Assembly (NCBI GenBank): GCA_030145595.1
Contig: JAQYVG010000033.1
Coordinates: forward strand, 1-18,102
Length of the DNA stretch: 18,102 nt
Reading direction: 5' to 3'
Source of the DNA: Desulfobacterales bacterium
Lineage (GTDB): Bacteria; Desulfobacterota; Desulfobacteria; Desulfobacterales; UBA11574
The translations under genes were made by a program, and so were the position numbers. Numbering within the stretch: the stretch's first letter is position 1; each line of letters begins with the position of its first letter. Positions 6,961 through 12,714 of the stretch are shown here, piece by piece. The notes below the pieces were generated by a model. The model was not told where the DNA came from. It searched no databases and saw only the letters and a list, made by a program, of their open reading frames with translations.

Positions 6961-8010
6961 TTATGTCTTAGTAAGGAAGTGGCAATGAGCTTTGCCATAG
7001 CGCTGTTCACAGAGGATACGAGCATTTTGCTCTTTAATGTGGCTTTCATCCCCTATTATCGTGTGAAGTTTAAGGTTAGGAGAATATTTGCTATTGGGAA
7101 CAGTTCTCCCCAAAGCCTCGGCCATGGCCCTTATATGATGTGGCGCAGTGCCGCAACAAGCTCCGATATAATTTATTCCCATTTTTTTGGCTTCAAGAGC
7201 ATATCTGGCCATTTCAAACCTAGAGAGGACGAACGGGTCAAGCTCAAGTGGAAAAGCAATATTTCCATCGAATTCCTGTATTTGAAAATATGGCTTGTCT
7301 TTTGAACAACGATAGGCAACAGGCTGTGTTGCGACAAAACATGACACAGTTTTTTTCAACCTTTTTGCAAGAGGAAGCATCAATTTCGGATCTCGAAAAC
7401 AATTAATCCCCACAATATCAGCACCTAAGTCTTCAAGCTCCTTGAAAGCATCTTCCAGCAAAATTCCATCTAGTGTCTTATCGTCAGATTTGAACCCCAT
7501 CGTTATAAGAGATGGCATATCAACAGCTTTTATAGCCTCCAGAGCAATTTTTGCTTCACCAAGGTACTCAAATGTTTCGGCAATAAAAAAGTCCGGTCCG
7601 TATTCGATCTGGTATTGTATTTGTTCGTCGAATTGACTACGAGTTTCTTTATAGGTAATAGCATTACTCGGATCAAAGCTCCATGTATTAGAAAGATTAC
7701 CGGCCACTATAATTCCGTATTCGTCTGCTACTTCTCGAGCTATACGCACGGCATTTGCATTTATTTCTTTAAGATATCCTTCCGCTCCGATGTCTTTTAA
7801 CTTTTCTTTATGGGCGTAATAAGTAAGTGCCTGTATTACTTCGGATCCGGCCCGGGCAAAGTCCGTTTGGAGTTGTCTGACACTCTCCGGATGTTCAATA
7901 ACTACTTGAGGAGTAAACGGTCCCGCACTCACATATCCTCTGCGTTCAAGCTCAAATATTGCTCCTCCGTCACCGAGAACTACATCATTCTTTAATTTTT
8001 CTAATATCAT
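6961..8010 (-). CDS. Betaine-homocysteine S-methyltransferase-like protein
   Basis: A 349-residue homocysteine S-methyltransferase (pfam S-methyl_trans). These TIM-barrel enzymes transfer a methyl group to homocysteine through a zinc-bound thiolate. The three zinc cysteines are visible: C204 in GINC, and C285-C286 in YIGACCGTAPHHIRAMAEAL, the signature C-terminal block. The N-terminal LGDGGAIFELERRGYVSAGPFTP matches the BHMT branch. The methyl donor may be glycine betaine or a related methylated compound, which is an inference from similarity. The C-terminal 45 residues extend past the core. GAAAGGA lies before the ATG. A perfect ACTATATATAGT palindrome lies 16-27 bases upstream. Confidence 0.93.
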   Translation of the reverse strand: MILEKLKNDVVLGDGGAIFELERRGYVSAGPFTPQVVIEHPESVRQLQTDFARAGSEVIQALTYYAHKEKLKDIGAEGYLKEINANAVRIAREVADEYGIIVAGNLSNTWSFDPSNAITYKETRSQFDEQIQYQIEYGPDFFIAETFEYLGEAKIALEAIKAVDMPSLITMGFKSDDKTLDGILLEDAFKELEDLGADIVGINCFRDPKLMLPLAKRLKKTVSCFVATQPVAYRCSKDKPYFQIQEFDGNIAFPLELDPFVLSRFEMARYALEAKKMGINYIGACCGTAPHHIRAMAEALGRTVPNSKYSPNLKLHTIIGDESHIKEQNARILCEQRYGKAHCHFLTKT

Positions 8011-8025
8011 TTGAATCCTTTCAAC

Positions 8026-8037
8026 ACTATATATAGT
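8026..8037. promoter_or_regulatory. Perfect 12-base palindrome upstream of the BHMT-like gene
   Basis: ACTATATATAGT is its own reverse complement and lies 16-27 bases before the ATG at 8010, overlapping the likely -10/start region. It could be an operator or simply an AT-rich -10 region. A related stretch (AACACTACATATGGTAT) occurs at 5669-5685, so this may also be part of a repeat. Confidence 0.3.
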
Positions 8038-8107
8038 ACAATTTCGTGCCGAACTGTTCCGATCCTAGAGACAATGAAGATGTCTTGCCTTCATCGACAT
8101 GCACTAT

Positions 8108-8320
8108 AGAATCAATATCATAGATTATTGCGTTTGGGAATCGTGAATATTTTGGGCTCCATTTTTTGCAGGGTGTAAGGCATCATGTATTTTGGTTTCA
8201 AAGGCCGGAGAGCAATATATGGGATTATTTGGCCTCAGCCCATCCCTAAAGATGGTGGCCTGCTCACATAAAAGTTGTCACAAGATATGGTATTAAAATA
8301 GAAAGGCAGGGCCTTGGGAG
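8108..8320. repeat. Dispersed repeat A, copy a
   Basis: The core from about 8108 to 8205 aligns with copies b-e: the GAATCGTGAATATTTTGGGC block, then GGCATCATGTATTTTGGTTTC, which almost equals the e copy near 18029. From 8279 the CACAAGATATGGTATTAAAA block matches 17120-17140. It lies upstream of the BHMT-like gene. Confidence 0.65.
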
Positions 8321-8351
8321 GGAGTGGTCTTTCCGGCAGCCATAACCCTAA

Positions 8352-8610
8352 ATGCTTCAATATCTTTTCTTTACAAAGGATAGAACCTTTTGGAAGGTTG
8401 TAGAAATAGCAACACCTATCATCAGTGGTGGTTATGCTTTATCAATTGGTATTATATGGACTGTTGCTAAGTTACACTGCAGGAGGTTAAGGGTTCTGGT
8501 TATCAGCGATACCCTTTATTGAGAAATTATTTGATATAGGTGGTAATGTAGTTAGTGTTCACAATCATATTATCAATACCCGCTATACTTTGTTTTATTC
8601 CTGGATATGA
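8352..8610 (+). pseudogene. Small membrane protein gene, apparently frameshifted
   Basis: One frame, starting at the ATG at 8352, gives 56 residues: MLQYLFFTKDRTFWKVVEIA, then a membrane segment around PIISGGYALSIGIIWTVAKL, ending at 8522. The next frame, open from about 8490, continues in membrane-protein style with GFWLSAIPFIEKLFDIGG and ends with a TGA at 8608-8610. Joining them needs one indel near 8485-8490. The second stop overlaps the ATG of the next gene as ATGA, which suggests the joined version was the original gene, coupled to it. No good binding site precedes 8352. The family is not recognised. A short real protein ending at 8522 is the alternative. Confidence 0.45.
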
Positions 8611-8750
8611 AGTTTATATCTATATGTGATAGATGCTGTAAGAAAACCTATTTAATCTCCCTAACCAGGCATTATAAACGAATATGTGATGTTTGTGAGG
8701 ATATTAGACGCTATCAGCCATGCGCGGTTGAACGAACTAATATGAATTAA
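8607..8750 (+). CDS. Small zinc-ribbon-like protein (47 residues)
   Basis: The frame encodes MKFISICDRCCKKTYLISL, then a basic linker, then RICDVCEDIRRYQPC. Two CxxC knuckles (C7/C10 and C27/C30) are 16 residues apart, the spacing of a treble-clef or zinc-ribbon mini-domain that would bind one zinc ion. The start ATG overlaps the stop of the preceding frame (ATGA), so translation is probably coupled; no independent binding site is seen. A hairpin and a terminator follow. The role is unknown; such domains often bind nucleic acid or a partner protein. Confidence 0.6.
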   Translation: MKFISICDRCCKKTYLISLTRHYKRICDVCEDIRRYQPCAVERTNMN

Positions 8751-8784
8751 TTAATAGTAGAGTAAGGCTTAAATAGAGCTCCTA

Positions 8785-8809
8785 CGACAGGACAACCCTT
8801 GTTCTGTCG
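8785..8809. other. Stem-loop CGACAGGACAA-CCC-TTGTTCTGTCG
   Basis: An 11-pair stem (one G-T wobble) with a three-base loop, 35 bases after the zinc-ribbon gene. It lacks a T-run of its own. It may protect the mRNA end or act together with the terminator just downstream. Confidence 0.6.
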
Positions 8810-8816
8810 ATATATG

Positions 8817-8849
8817 ACCCTCAACTTTGTAATGATACTGGGGGTTTTT
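8817..8849 (+). terminator. Rho-independent terminator for the 8352-8750 genes
   Basis: ACCCTCA (8817-8823) pairs with TGGGGGT (8839-8845, one wobble) and runs into five T bases on the plus strand (8845-8849). Position and direction suit the end of the plus-strand small-gene pair. Confidence 0.6.
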
Positions 8850-8860
8850 AGTTAGAGTTC

Positions 8861-9031
8861 TTACTTGACTTGCAGGAACTTATTCGGAAAGGTATACCCT
8901 ATGAACATAATTAGGATACTCATTGGTGCTATAGGCTTTTCCTGAGAGAACTTTAATCTTTTTTCAACATTAACCATTTCATATTTACCGGATGGAACTC
9001 TTTTATACAAACCAAGATCAAAACATACCAT
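8861..9031 (-). CDS. Small hypothetical protein (56 residues)
   Basis: A short frame 21 bases after the stop of the gene at 9053, in the same direction, so probably co-transcribed. The ATG at 9031 is preceded by a run of eight G bases ending four bases before the start, which can act as a ribosome binding site. The sequence begins MVCFDLGLYKRVPSGKYEMV, is basic in the middle, and ends with a hydrophobic patch (MSILIMFIGYTF) and FPNKFLQVK. No family is recognised. The late hydrophobic patch differs in style from the first 30 residues, so a frameshifted or truncated longer gene is possible. Confidence 0.5.
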   Translation of the reverse strand: MVCFDLGLYKRVPSGKYEMVNVEKRLKFSQEKPIAPMSILIMFIGYTFPNKFLQVK

Positions 9032-9052
9032 TGTTCCCCCCCCTTGGATATA

Positions 9053-9454
9053 TTATTCCACCATAGGGGTCAGAGTAATCTTTACATTTTCATAACAATC
9101 CACTTTGAACTTTTGACCATCTTGCGCTTCTATCATTTTCTCCGTGTTCCCTTTTATGGCTGCGGTGAATCCACTTGTTGCCAACATAGAAGCAGGGATG
9201 AATATACCTCTTGAATTATACTCAACATAATCTTTGGTTTTTTTCCCTAACTTATCTAAACCGACAACCTCATAATACCTCTTTTTTAACTGACTTAGCT
9301 TGAAGACACGATTCAGTATCGTTGCTGGAGAAGGTGCTTTTTCCAGGTTGGCTTCCTTTTTAAGATACTCTTGAAGGTCTCTGGCGACTTTGTGTTTCTC
9401 TAATGCTTCCTCTAACAGTTCATTTGAGAATAATTCATTTGATGATTTTGCCAT
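9053..9454 (-). CDS. Hypothetical protein, possibly 5'-truncated
   Basis: The ATG at 9454 (MAKSSNELFSNELLEEALEK) is preceded by AAAGGA nine bases away and gives 133 residues. An ATG at 9502 would add 16 residues. The family is not recognised. The first 60 residues are helical and charged; the rest looks like beta structure (NSRGIFIPASMLATSG, VKITLTPMVE). The same frame stays open upstream to about 9600 without any ATG, GTG or TTG, and reads protein-like (VFGRGEPYETLKKYVEDIEQ). An older, longer gene may therefore have lost its start. It lies in one direction with the small gene at 8861-9031. Confidence 0.65.
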   Translation of the reverse strand: MAKSSNELFSNELLEEALEKHKVARDLQEYLKKEANLEKAPSPATILNRVFKLSQLKKRYYEVVGLDKLGKKTKDYVEYNSRGIFIPASMLATSGFTAAIKGNTEKMIEAQDGQKFKVDCYENVKITLTPMVE

Positions 9455-9680
9455 GTTCTTAATTCCTTTCCTGTTTGGTTTATTATTTGATTGTTCTGAC
9501 ATGCTTTGCTCTATGTCTTCTACATACTTTTTTAGTGTTTCATAGGGCTCACCTCTACCAAAAACAGAGGGTTTATGTTCTCTATCCTTATTTAAACCTT
9601 ATCAAATTAAGTTTTAATTATCAAAAACAACACTATCTATATGGTATAGTATAACCTTAATAATCGGCCTTGCCCACAAA

Positions 9681-9711
9681 AAGCTTTAGCCCTATCTAAT
9701 GAAAGGGCTAA
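9681..9711 (-). terminator. Rho-independent terminator, minus direction
   Basis: TTAGCCC (9686-9692) pairs perfectly with GGGCTAA (9705-9711) across a 12-base loop. On the minus strand the stem is followed by AAGC and five T bases. It probably ends transcription from the gene at 9910-10266; the 200-base distance is the main doubt. Confidence 0.6.
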
Positions 9712-9909
9712 GTGTGTTATTGATTTTGTTTAATGTTGGACTGTGTAAGAATGTGTGCGATATAAATTAGGTTTAAATTTGTTTCTTGTTGTGTCTCATT
9801 GTTATTGTATCAAATATCAGATATGCATATTCAAGCTGATCAAGTTTTGCTACTTGGCATTTCTAATAGGTTCACAACAAGCGGAATTGGCTTGTAATCT
9901 TTTTGTCTA

Positions 9910-10266
9910 TCAGCCTTCACACTGCGAAAAGTCCTGCATAATTTTACGGGAAACCGCATTTTTACATTCGACCGGGCATTGGGCCAGATTTGTGACATTG
10001 CCGCAATGCTCTTCACACTCCGGGCTGCCGAATTTTATTTCTGCGAAAATGTTCCCTTTATACAGCGATAAGAAAGCTTCCACTTCGACTGCAAGAGTAG
10101 TACCACCGTTGTTGTCCCCTAAAATATGATTGAACAAGTAGTGGCCAGGTTCGTTTCCTTTAAAGTTGGCTTGGAGTCCAACCAGACAAACGGACGGGTC
10201 TCCCAAAAAGTCGTCTCTGGACTTCCATGTGTATTCACATTTTGTGCAGATTTTAAACGGATTCAT
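9910..10266 (-). CDS. Small cysteine-rich hypothetical protein
   Basis: A 118-residue soluble protein. It begins MNPFKICTKCEYTWKSRDDF with a CxxC knuckle (C7, C10) and has five more cysteines near the C-terminus (C84, C88, C97, C101, C116), a pattern for metal binding. The middle reads GLQANFKGNEPGHYLFNHI and NNGGTTLAVEVEAFLSLYKG. I recall similar uncharacterised environmental proteins with the FNH..GTTLA core, but cannot name a family. The frame is open to 10341, but AAGGAA lies nine bases before the ATG at 10266, and the extra N-terminus would lie in repeat sequence, so 10266 is preferred. No function is assigned. Confidence 0.8.
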   Translation of the reverse strand: MNPFKICTKCEYTWKSRDDFLGDPSVCLVGLQANFKGNEPGHYLFNHILGDNNGGTTLAVEVEAFLSLYKGNIFAEIKFGSPECEEHCGNVTNLAQCPVECKNAVSRKIMQDFSQCEG

Positions 10267-10298
10267 TTTTAGCGGTTCCTTGCCTGCATTGTTAGGTG

Positions 10299-10392
10299 CT
10301 ATCAGACTAGTATCATTGAGGATTGCTAAAGGCAATCGCAAATATTTCGGGCTTCATTTATTGATAGCTGGAAGGCAGGTGTCGTGCATTGG
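10299..10392. repeat. Dispersed repeat A, copy b
   Basis: ATCAGACTAGTATCATTGAG, then GCAATCGCAAATATTTCGGG and GGAAGGCAGGTGTCGTGCATT, align with copies d and e. It sits immediately between the end of the aspartic protease cassette and the gene at 9910-10266. Confidence 0.65.
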
Positions 10393-10400
10393 ATCGTTAA

Positions 10401-10455
10401 TGTTGAGCTGTGCGGCGAGGGAATCGAGTCCGCCACCAGCGATATGTTATATTGC
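10401..10455 (-). repeat. attC site of the aspartic protease cassette
   Basis: On the minus strand GCAATATAAC (10455-10446) is the exact reverse complement of the cassette's first bases (GTTATATTGC at 11360-11351), 10 of 10. Inside, GCTGGTGGCGG faces CCGCACAGC, pairing with unpaired G bases as attC stems do. The spacers are five bases on each side. The right core reads ATTAACG, where GTTRRRY is expected; the leading base is A instead of G. Confidence 0.8.
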
Positions 10456-10459
10456 CTTT

Positions 10460-11326
10460 TTATTCACTCCAATACAGAGTCAATGAACCGTCTTTTACTT
10501 CGTAACTTGTCAGACGATTGAAAAAAGTCATGCCCAAAAGTGAATTCCGCATTCCGACCTCGTTTACCGATGCCCCGATTTCTTTCAGATGAATTACACC
10601 CATTCTTAGATCGGCGATTCGGATCGAACAGCCGCGGACAGATCCGTTCGCGGTTTCATAAAGCCGGTCAAAGCGGAGCTTATCTGTTTCAATACCCAGT
10701 CTTCTGGCATCGTCCGGCGACAGCATAATATGGCTCGCGCCTGTATCCGCCAGAAACATGACGGGAATTCCGTTCACTTCGGCCTTGATATAGAAATGTC
10801 CGTCGTTTGAAACAGGAAAGCTGACAGAATGCGGTGTTTTTTGAAAGCCTCTCGCGGGGATGATTTCCGCCAGAACTCTTTCTTTAACACGGAAAAGTTC
10901 ATGACGATAACTGTATCCTGAAATTAGGATAATGAAAATTCCGGCCCACACTGCAAGGTATTTCAGGTTCTGCCGTATTTTTCCGGAAGCCAGGACCGAA
11001 CTGACAATCAGGATGAGCAGTATTTCATAAAATATCTGTCCCGAATCTTCTTTGAAAGTGAGTACGTTAAATGTCCGGTTAAGGTGAATCAAAAGGCCCG
11101 ATAGAAGAAAAACGATTACAAAAAAACTAATGTTGAAATTCCAATCGGTTTTCTTTCCACTACCCCGACAACCGGAGGACTGATTATCACAAAGTGTTTT
11201 CTTACAATTGCTGCAGAGAAGCGGTTCACCGTCTTCTATCTTGTTTACCCAGACTTCCGCGGCACGAAAATTATCAGTGCCGCAATGAGGACAGATGCAG
11301 CTATTATGATTGTTTCGAGAATACAT
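10460..11326 (-). CDS. Membrane-anchored clan AA aspartic protease with N-terminal zinc ribbon (integron cassette gene)
   Basis: A 288-residue protein. Residues 10-45 form a zinc-ribbon-like unit (C12xxC15 and C38xxC41). Three hydrophobic segments follow, at about 67-81, 99-113 and 122-138. The C-terminal domain (about 165-288) is a retropepsin-like protease of the TIGR02281 kind: FLADTGASHIMLS with the catalytic D194-T195-G196, and the typical end block NSLLGMTFFNRLTSYEV. Such proteases work as dimers, one aspartate per subunit. The substrate is unknown, and the domain probably faces the periplasm. GGAAGGA lies before the ATG. The TAA is four bases from the attC, and the gene fills its cassette. 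The zinc ribbon may sense or hold a partner on the cytoplasmic side (inference). Confidence 0.93.
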   Translation of the reverse strand: MYSRNNHNSCICPHCGTDNFRAAEVWVNKIEDGEPLLCSNCKKTLCDNQSSGCRGSGKKTDWNFNISFFVIVFLLSGLLIHLNRTFNVLTFKEDSGQIFYEILLILIVSSVLASGKIRQNLKYLAVWAGIFIILISGYSYRHELFRVKERVLAEIIPARGFQKTPHSVSFPVSNDGHFYIKAEVNGIPVMFLADTGASHIMLSPDDARRLGIETDKLRFDRLYETANGSVRGCSIRIADLRMGVIHLKEIGASVNEVGMRNSLLGMTFFNRLTSYEVKDGSLTLYWSE

Positions 11327-11353
11327 TTATCCTTCCATACAAACGGTCATGCA

Positions 11354-11427
11354 ATATAACGTGGGCATAACCTGCCGAGATGAAGCGCAGCGAAATCTCA
11401 GTCAGCGTTCATGCCATGGTTGGATGC
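11354..11427 (-). repeat. attC site of the toxin-antitoxin cassette
   Basis: On the minus strand: left core ATCCAAC, spacer CATG, inner box GCATGAAC, then a palindromic apex around GAGAT/ATCTC, inner box GGTTATGC, spacer CCAC, right core GTTATAT. The inner boxes pair as GCAT-AAC with one unpaired G in the left box, the classical attC hallmark. GCATCCAAC (11427-11419) is the exact reverse complement of GTTGGATGC at the start of this cassette (12109-12101). It begins five bases after the toxin stop codon. Confidence 0.87.
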
Positions 11428-11432
11428 TCTGT

Positions 11433-11840
11433 TTATTCTTCTTCGCGATGAAGAAGGTTAGAGAATGCCCTTGGGTTCAAAATCGGAATACCTTGAAACT
11501 CTTTCAAAACAAGTAAGTCTTTATCGCCGGTAACGATACAATTAGCACTTCCGGCGACTGCTAAACCGAGGACTTTAATATCGTCGGGATCACGACAAAT
11601 ATCTGGGGAAAGAGGGACTGGATCGATCATACTTACCTGTTCCATCAGGAGGTCGCCAATATCATCAACTATTTTAGCAGAAAGTTTGATTTTCAGGCGG
11701 AGATTTTTCAGAATTTCTTCTAACAATTCGTCACATAGCAAAATTTCATGATCACTAAGACAAACCTCCATAATGGATTCACAGAGGCCACGAGCGGCAA
11801 AGGCAGCAATGATAACATTGGCATCAAGGACGATCTTCAT
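11433..11840 (-). CDS. PIN-domain toxin ribonuclease (COG1569-like)
   Basis: A 135-residue PIN-domain protein, the usual RNase toxin partner of small DNA-binding antitoxins. Acidic active-site candidates are D6 in VLDANVI, an acidic residue near DELLEEIL (residues 37-44), and D84 or D86-D87 in CRDPDDIKVLGLA. TGDKDLL (104-110) adds D106 and D108, which hold the metal ions. LDANVIIAAF and GDKDLLVL are typical of the family. The start overlaps the antitoxin stop by ATGA, so the two are translationally coupled. It acts in the cytoplasm by cutting RNA when the antitoxin is lost; the exact target is unknown. The gene ends five bases before the cassette attC. Confidence 0.93.
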   Translation of the reverse strand: MKIVLDANVIIAAFAARGLCESIMEVCLSDHEILLCDELLEEILKNLRLKIKLSAKIVDDIGDLLMEQVSMIDPVPLSPDICRDPDDIKVLGLAVAGSANCIVTGDKDLLVLKEFQGIPILNPRAFSNLLHREEE

Positions 11841-12052
11841 GAAATGGCCTTAAAGACGTCCTCGTCGGTTAAGAAACCCTGGGCTTCGGCAAATGGTAGA
11901 ACCTTCTTTCGAATGGCTCGAAATTTCTCAATAGCTACATATCGCCGAATAGATTCCCTTACGACATCGCTAACAGGTTTGTTCTGCTCCTGACTAAATT
12001 TCTGAAGATCTGCCTTCAACTCATCTGGCAATCTGATAGTTAGCGTGCTCAT
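11837..12052 (-). CDS. Ribbon-helix-helix (CopG-like) antitoxin
   Basis: A 71-residue protein. The N-terminal STLTIRLPDELKADL is the beta-strand and first helix of a ribbon-helix-helix DNA-binding domain, and KPVSDVVRESIRRYVA is the second helix. The C-terminal third (FRAIRKKVLPFAEAQGFLTD) would bind and block the PIN toxin. A longer frame beginning at TTG 12088 is rejected, because that TTG is the -35 box of the promoter. From the promoter position, transcription should start within a few bases of the ATG at 12052, and no ribosome binding site is present, so the mRNA is probably leaderless. As in related modules, the antitoxin probably represses this promoter. Confidence 0.92.
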   Translation of the reverse strand: MSTLTIRLPDELKADLQKFSQEQNKPVSDVVRESIRRYVAIEKFRAIRKKVLPFAEAQGFLTDEDVFKAIS

Positions 12053-12060
12053 GGTAAGAC

Positions 12061-12088
12061 ATTGTAACACACTTGTTGAAGATGTCAA
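12061..12088 (-). promoter_or_regulatory. Sigma70-type promoter of the toxin-antitoxin cassette
   Basis: On the minus strand TTGACA (12088-12083), a 16-base spacer, then TACAAT (12066-12061). Both boxes are at or near consensus. The -10 box ends eight bases before the antitoxin ATG, so the start site falls at or next to the A of ATG. The promoter lies inside the cassette, so the module carries its own expression. Confidence 0.75.
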
Positions 12089-12109
12089 GAATTCAAATTT
12101 GCATCCAAC

Positions 12110-12639
12110 ATTATATATTATGTGGTTGCAGGTTTTTCCCGATTATCAGGATTTGAGACAGTTTTAGGAAAAGTAGTAAAAAGTGATAGAAAAGTCAATA
12201 TTTATAGTAATATTAATTTGATATAAACTTCTTAAAGAGTTGCATATTTTACATAAATGTAACAATTGCATTTTTTTGCCCGAATTATGGGAGTTATCAT
12301 GCAGCCGTATAATATGGAATTTCGTCTTCGAAACGACACCAAGTGCAGACAACTGTATTGTCGGCCCTGATTACTCTGCCAAAACCAACTTTTAAGAAAA
12401 ATCTTAAGCGGAAAGACAGAACTCCTATATCCAAAATCCAATATTTTCAGCCAATTTGGAGCTAAATGTCGCCTTGACAATACGACCGATATCCGGTATC
12501 TAAACCCAAGTCGTCGGTTGCTGCAGTATGTTGTTGCTTGATATCCAGCCCTACGACATATTGGGATGCTTCCTGCTACGGCACACAACTTTAAATTTTC
12601 CCTTATTCCGAGTTCAAAAGATGATAATCATACCTTGCC
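12110..12639. other. Spacer without a supported gene
   Basis: About 530 AT-rich bases. A minus-strand open frame of 118 codons (12232-12588) has no binding site, many scattered cysteines, arginines and aromatic residues, and no family resemblance, so it is not called. No attC or attI site is recognisable next to the cassette start at 12109. Confidence 0.5.
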
Positions 12640-12714
12640 ATGATTGAACTTATAGTTACATATCTTGCCGCTACCGGCATTCTGGTGGTTTACGGCGCTC
12701 AAGTCTGACCTTTT
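12640..12714 (+). other. In-frame 5' segment of the cyclase gene interrupted by TGA
   Basis: An ATG at 12640 opens MIELIVTYLAATGILVVYG, a good first membrane helix in the same frame as the cyclase. A TGA at 12706-12708 (codon 23) interrupts it, and the frame resumes with PFLDGLGYTKAG. The piece looks like the true N-terminus, cut by a stop. Read-through, selenocysteine, a nonsense mutation or a sequencing error could each explain it. Confidence 0.55.

Larger units (their letters stand above)
10401..11359 (-). mobile_element. Integron gene cassette 2 (aspartic protease)
   Basis: It runs from the TTATATTGC start (right after the G of the preceding attC at 11360) to the end of its own attC at 10401, about 959 bases. 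It holds one gene, in attC direction. Start and attC left core match over 10 bases. It directly abuts cassette 1 with no gap, as serial integrase insertion would leave it. Confidence 0.8.
11360..12108 (-). mobile_element. Integron gene cassette 1 (toxin-antitoxin)
   Basis: It starts at G^TTGGATGC (12108) and ends at the G of G^TTATAT (11360), 749 bases. It contains a promoter, an antitoxin and a PIN toxin, all in attC direction. The nine-base match between its start and its attC left core is direct evidence that it once closed into a circle. No recognisable attC precedes its start. Toxin-antitoxin modules are frequent cargo of sedentary chromosomal integrons, where they are thought to stabilise arrays. 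Confidence 0.83.

Noticed and set aside
10267..10341. Upstream start for the cysteine-rich gene
   Set aside because: The extra 25 codons lie in repeat A, and the ATG at 10266 has a proper AAGGAA site.
10299..10392. Repeat A copies as attC sites
   Set aside because: They lack paired RYYYAAC and GTTRRRY cores and a central inverted repeat, and they are upstream of genes, not just after stop codons.
12110..12185. attC or attI in front of the toxin-antitoxin cassette
   Set aside because: Apart from the G^TT junction, no second core or convincing stem could be built. The left neighbour of the cassette is unresolved.
12232..12588. 118-codon open frame on the minus strand
   Set aside because: No ribosome binding site, no family resemblance, random-looking residue mix, and it sits in an AT-rich spacer. 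Not called as a gene.
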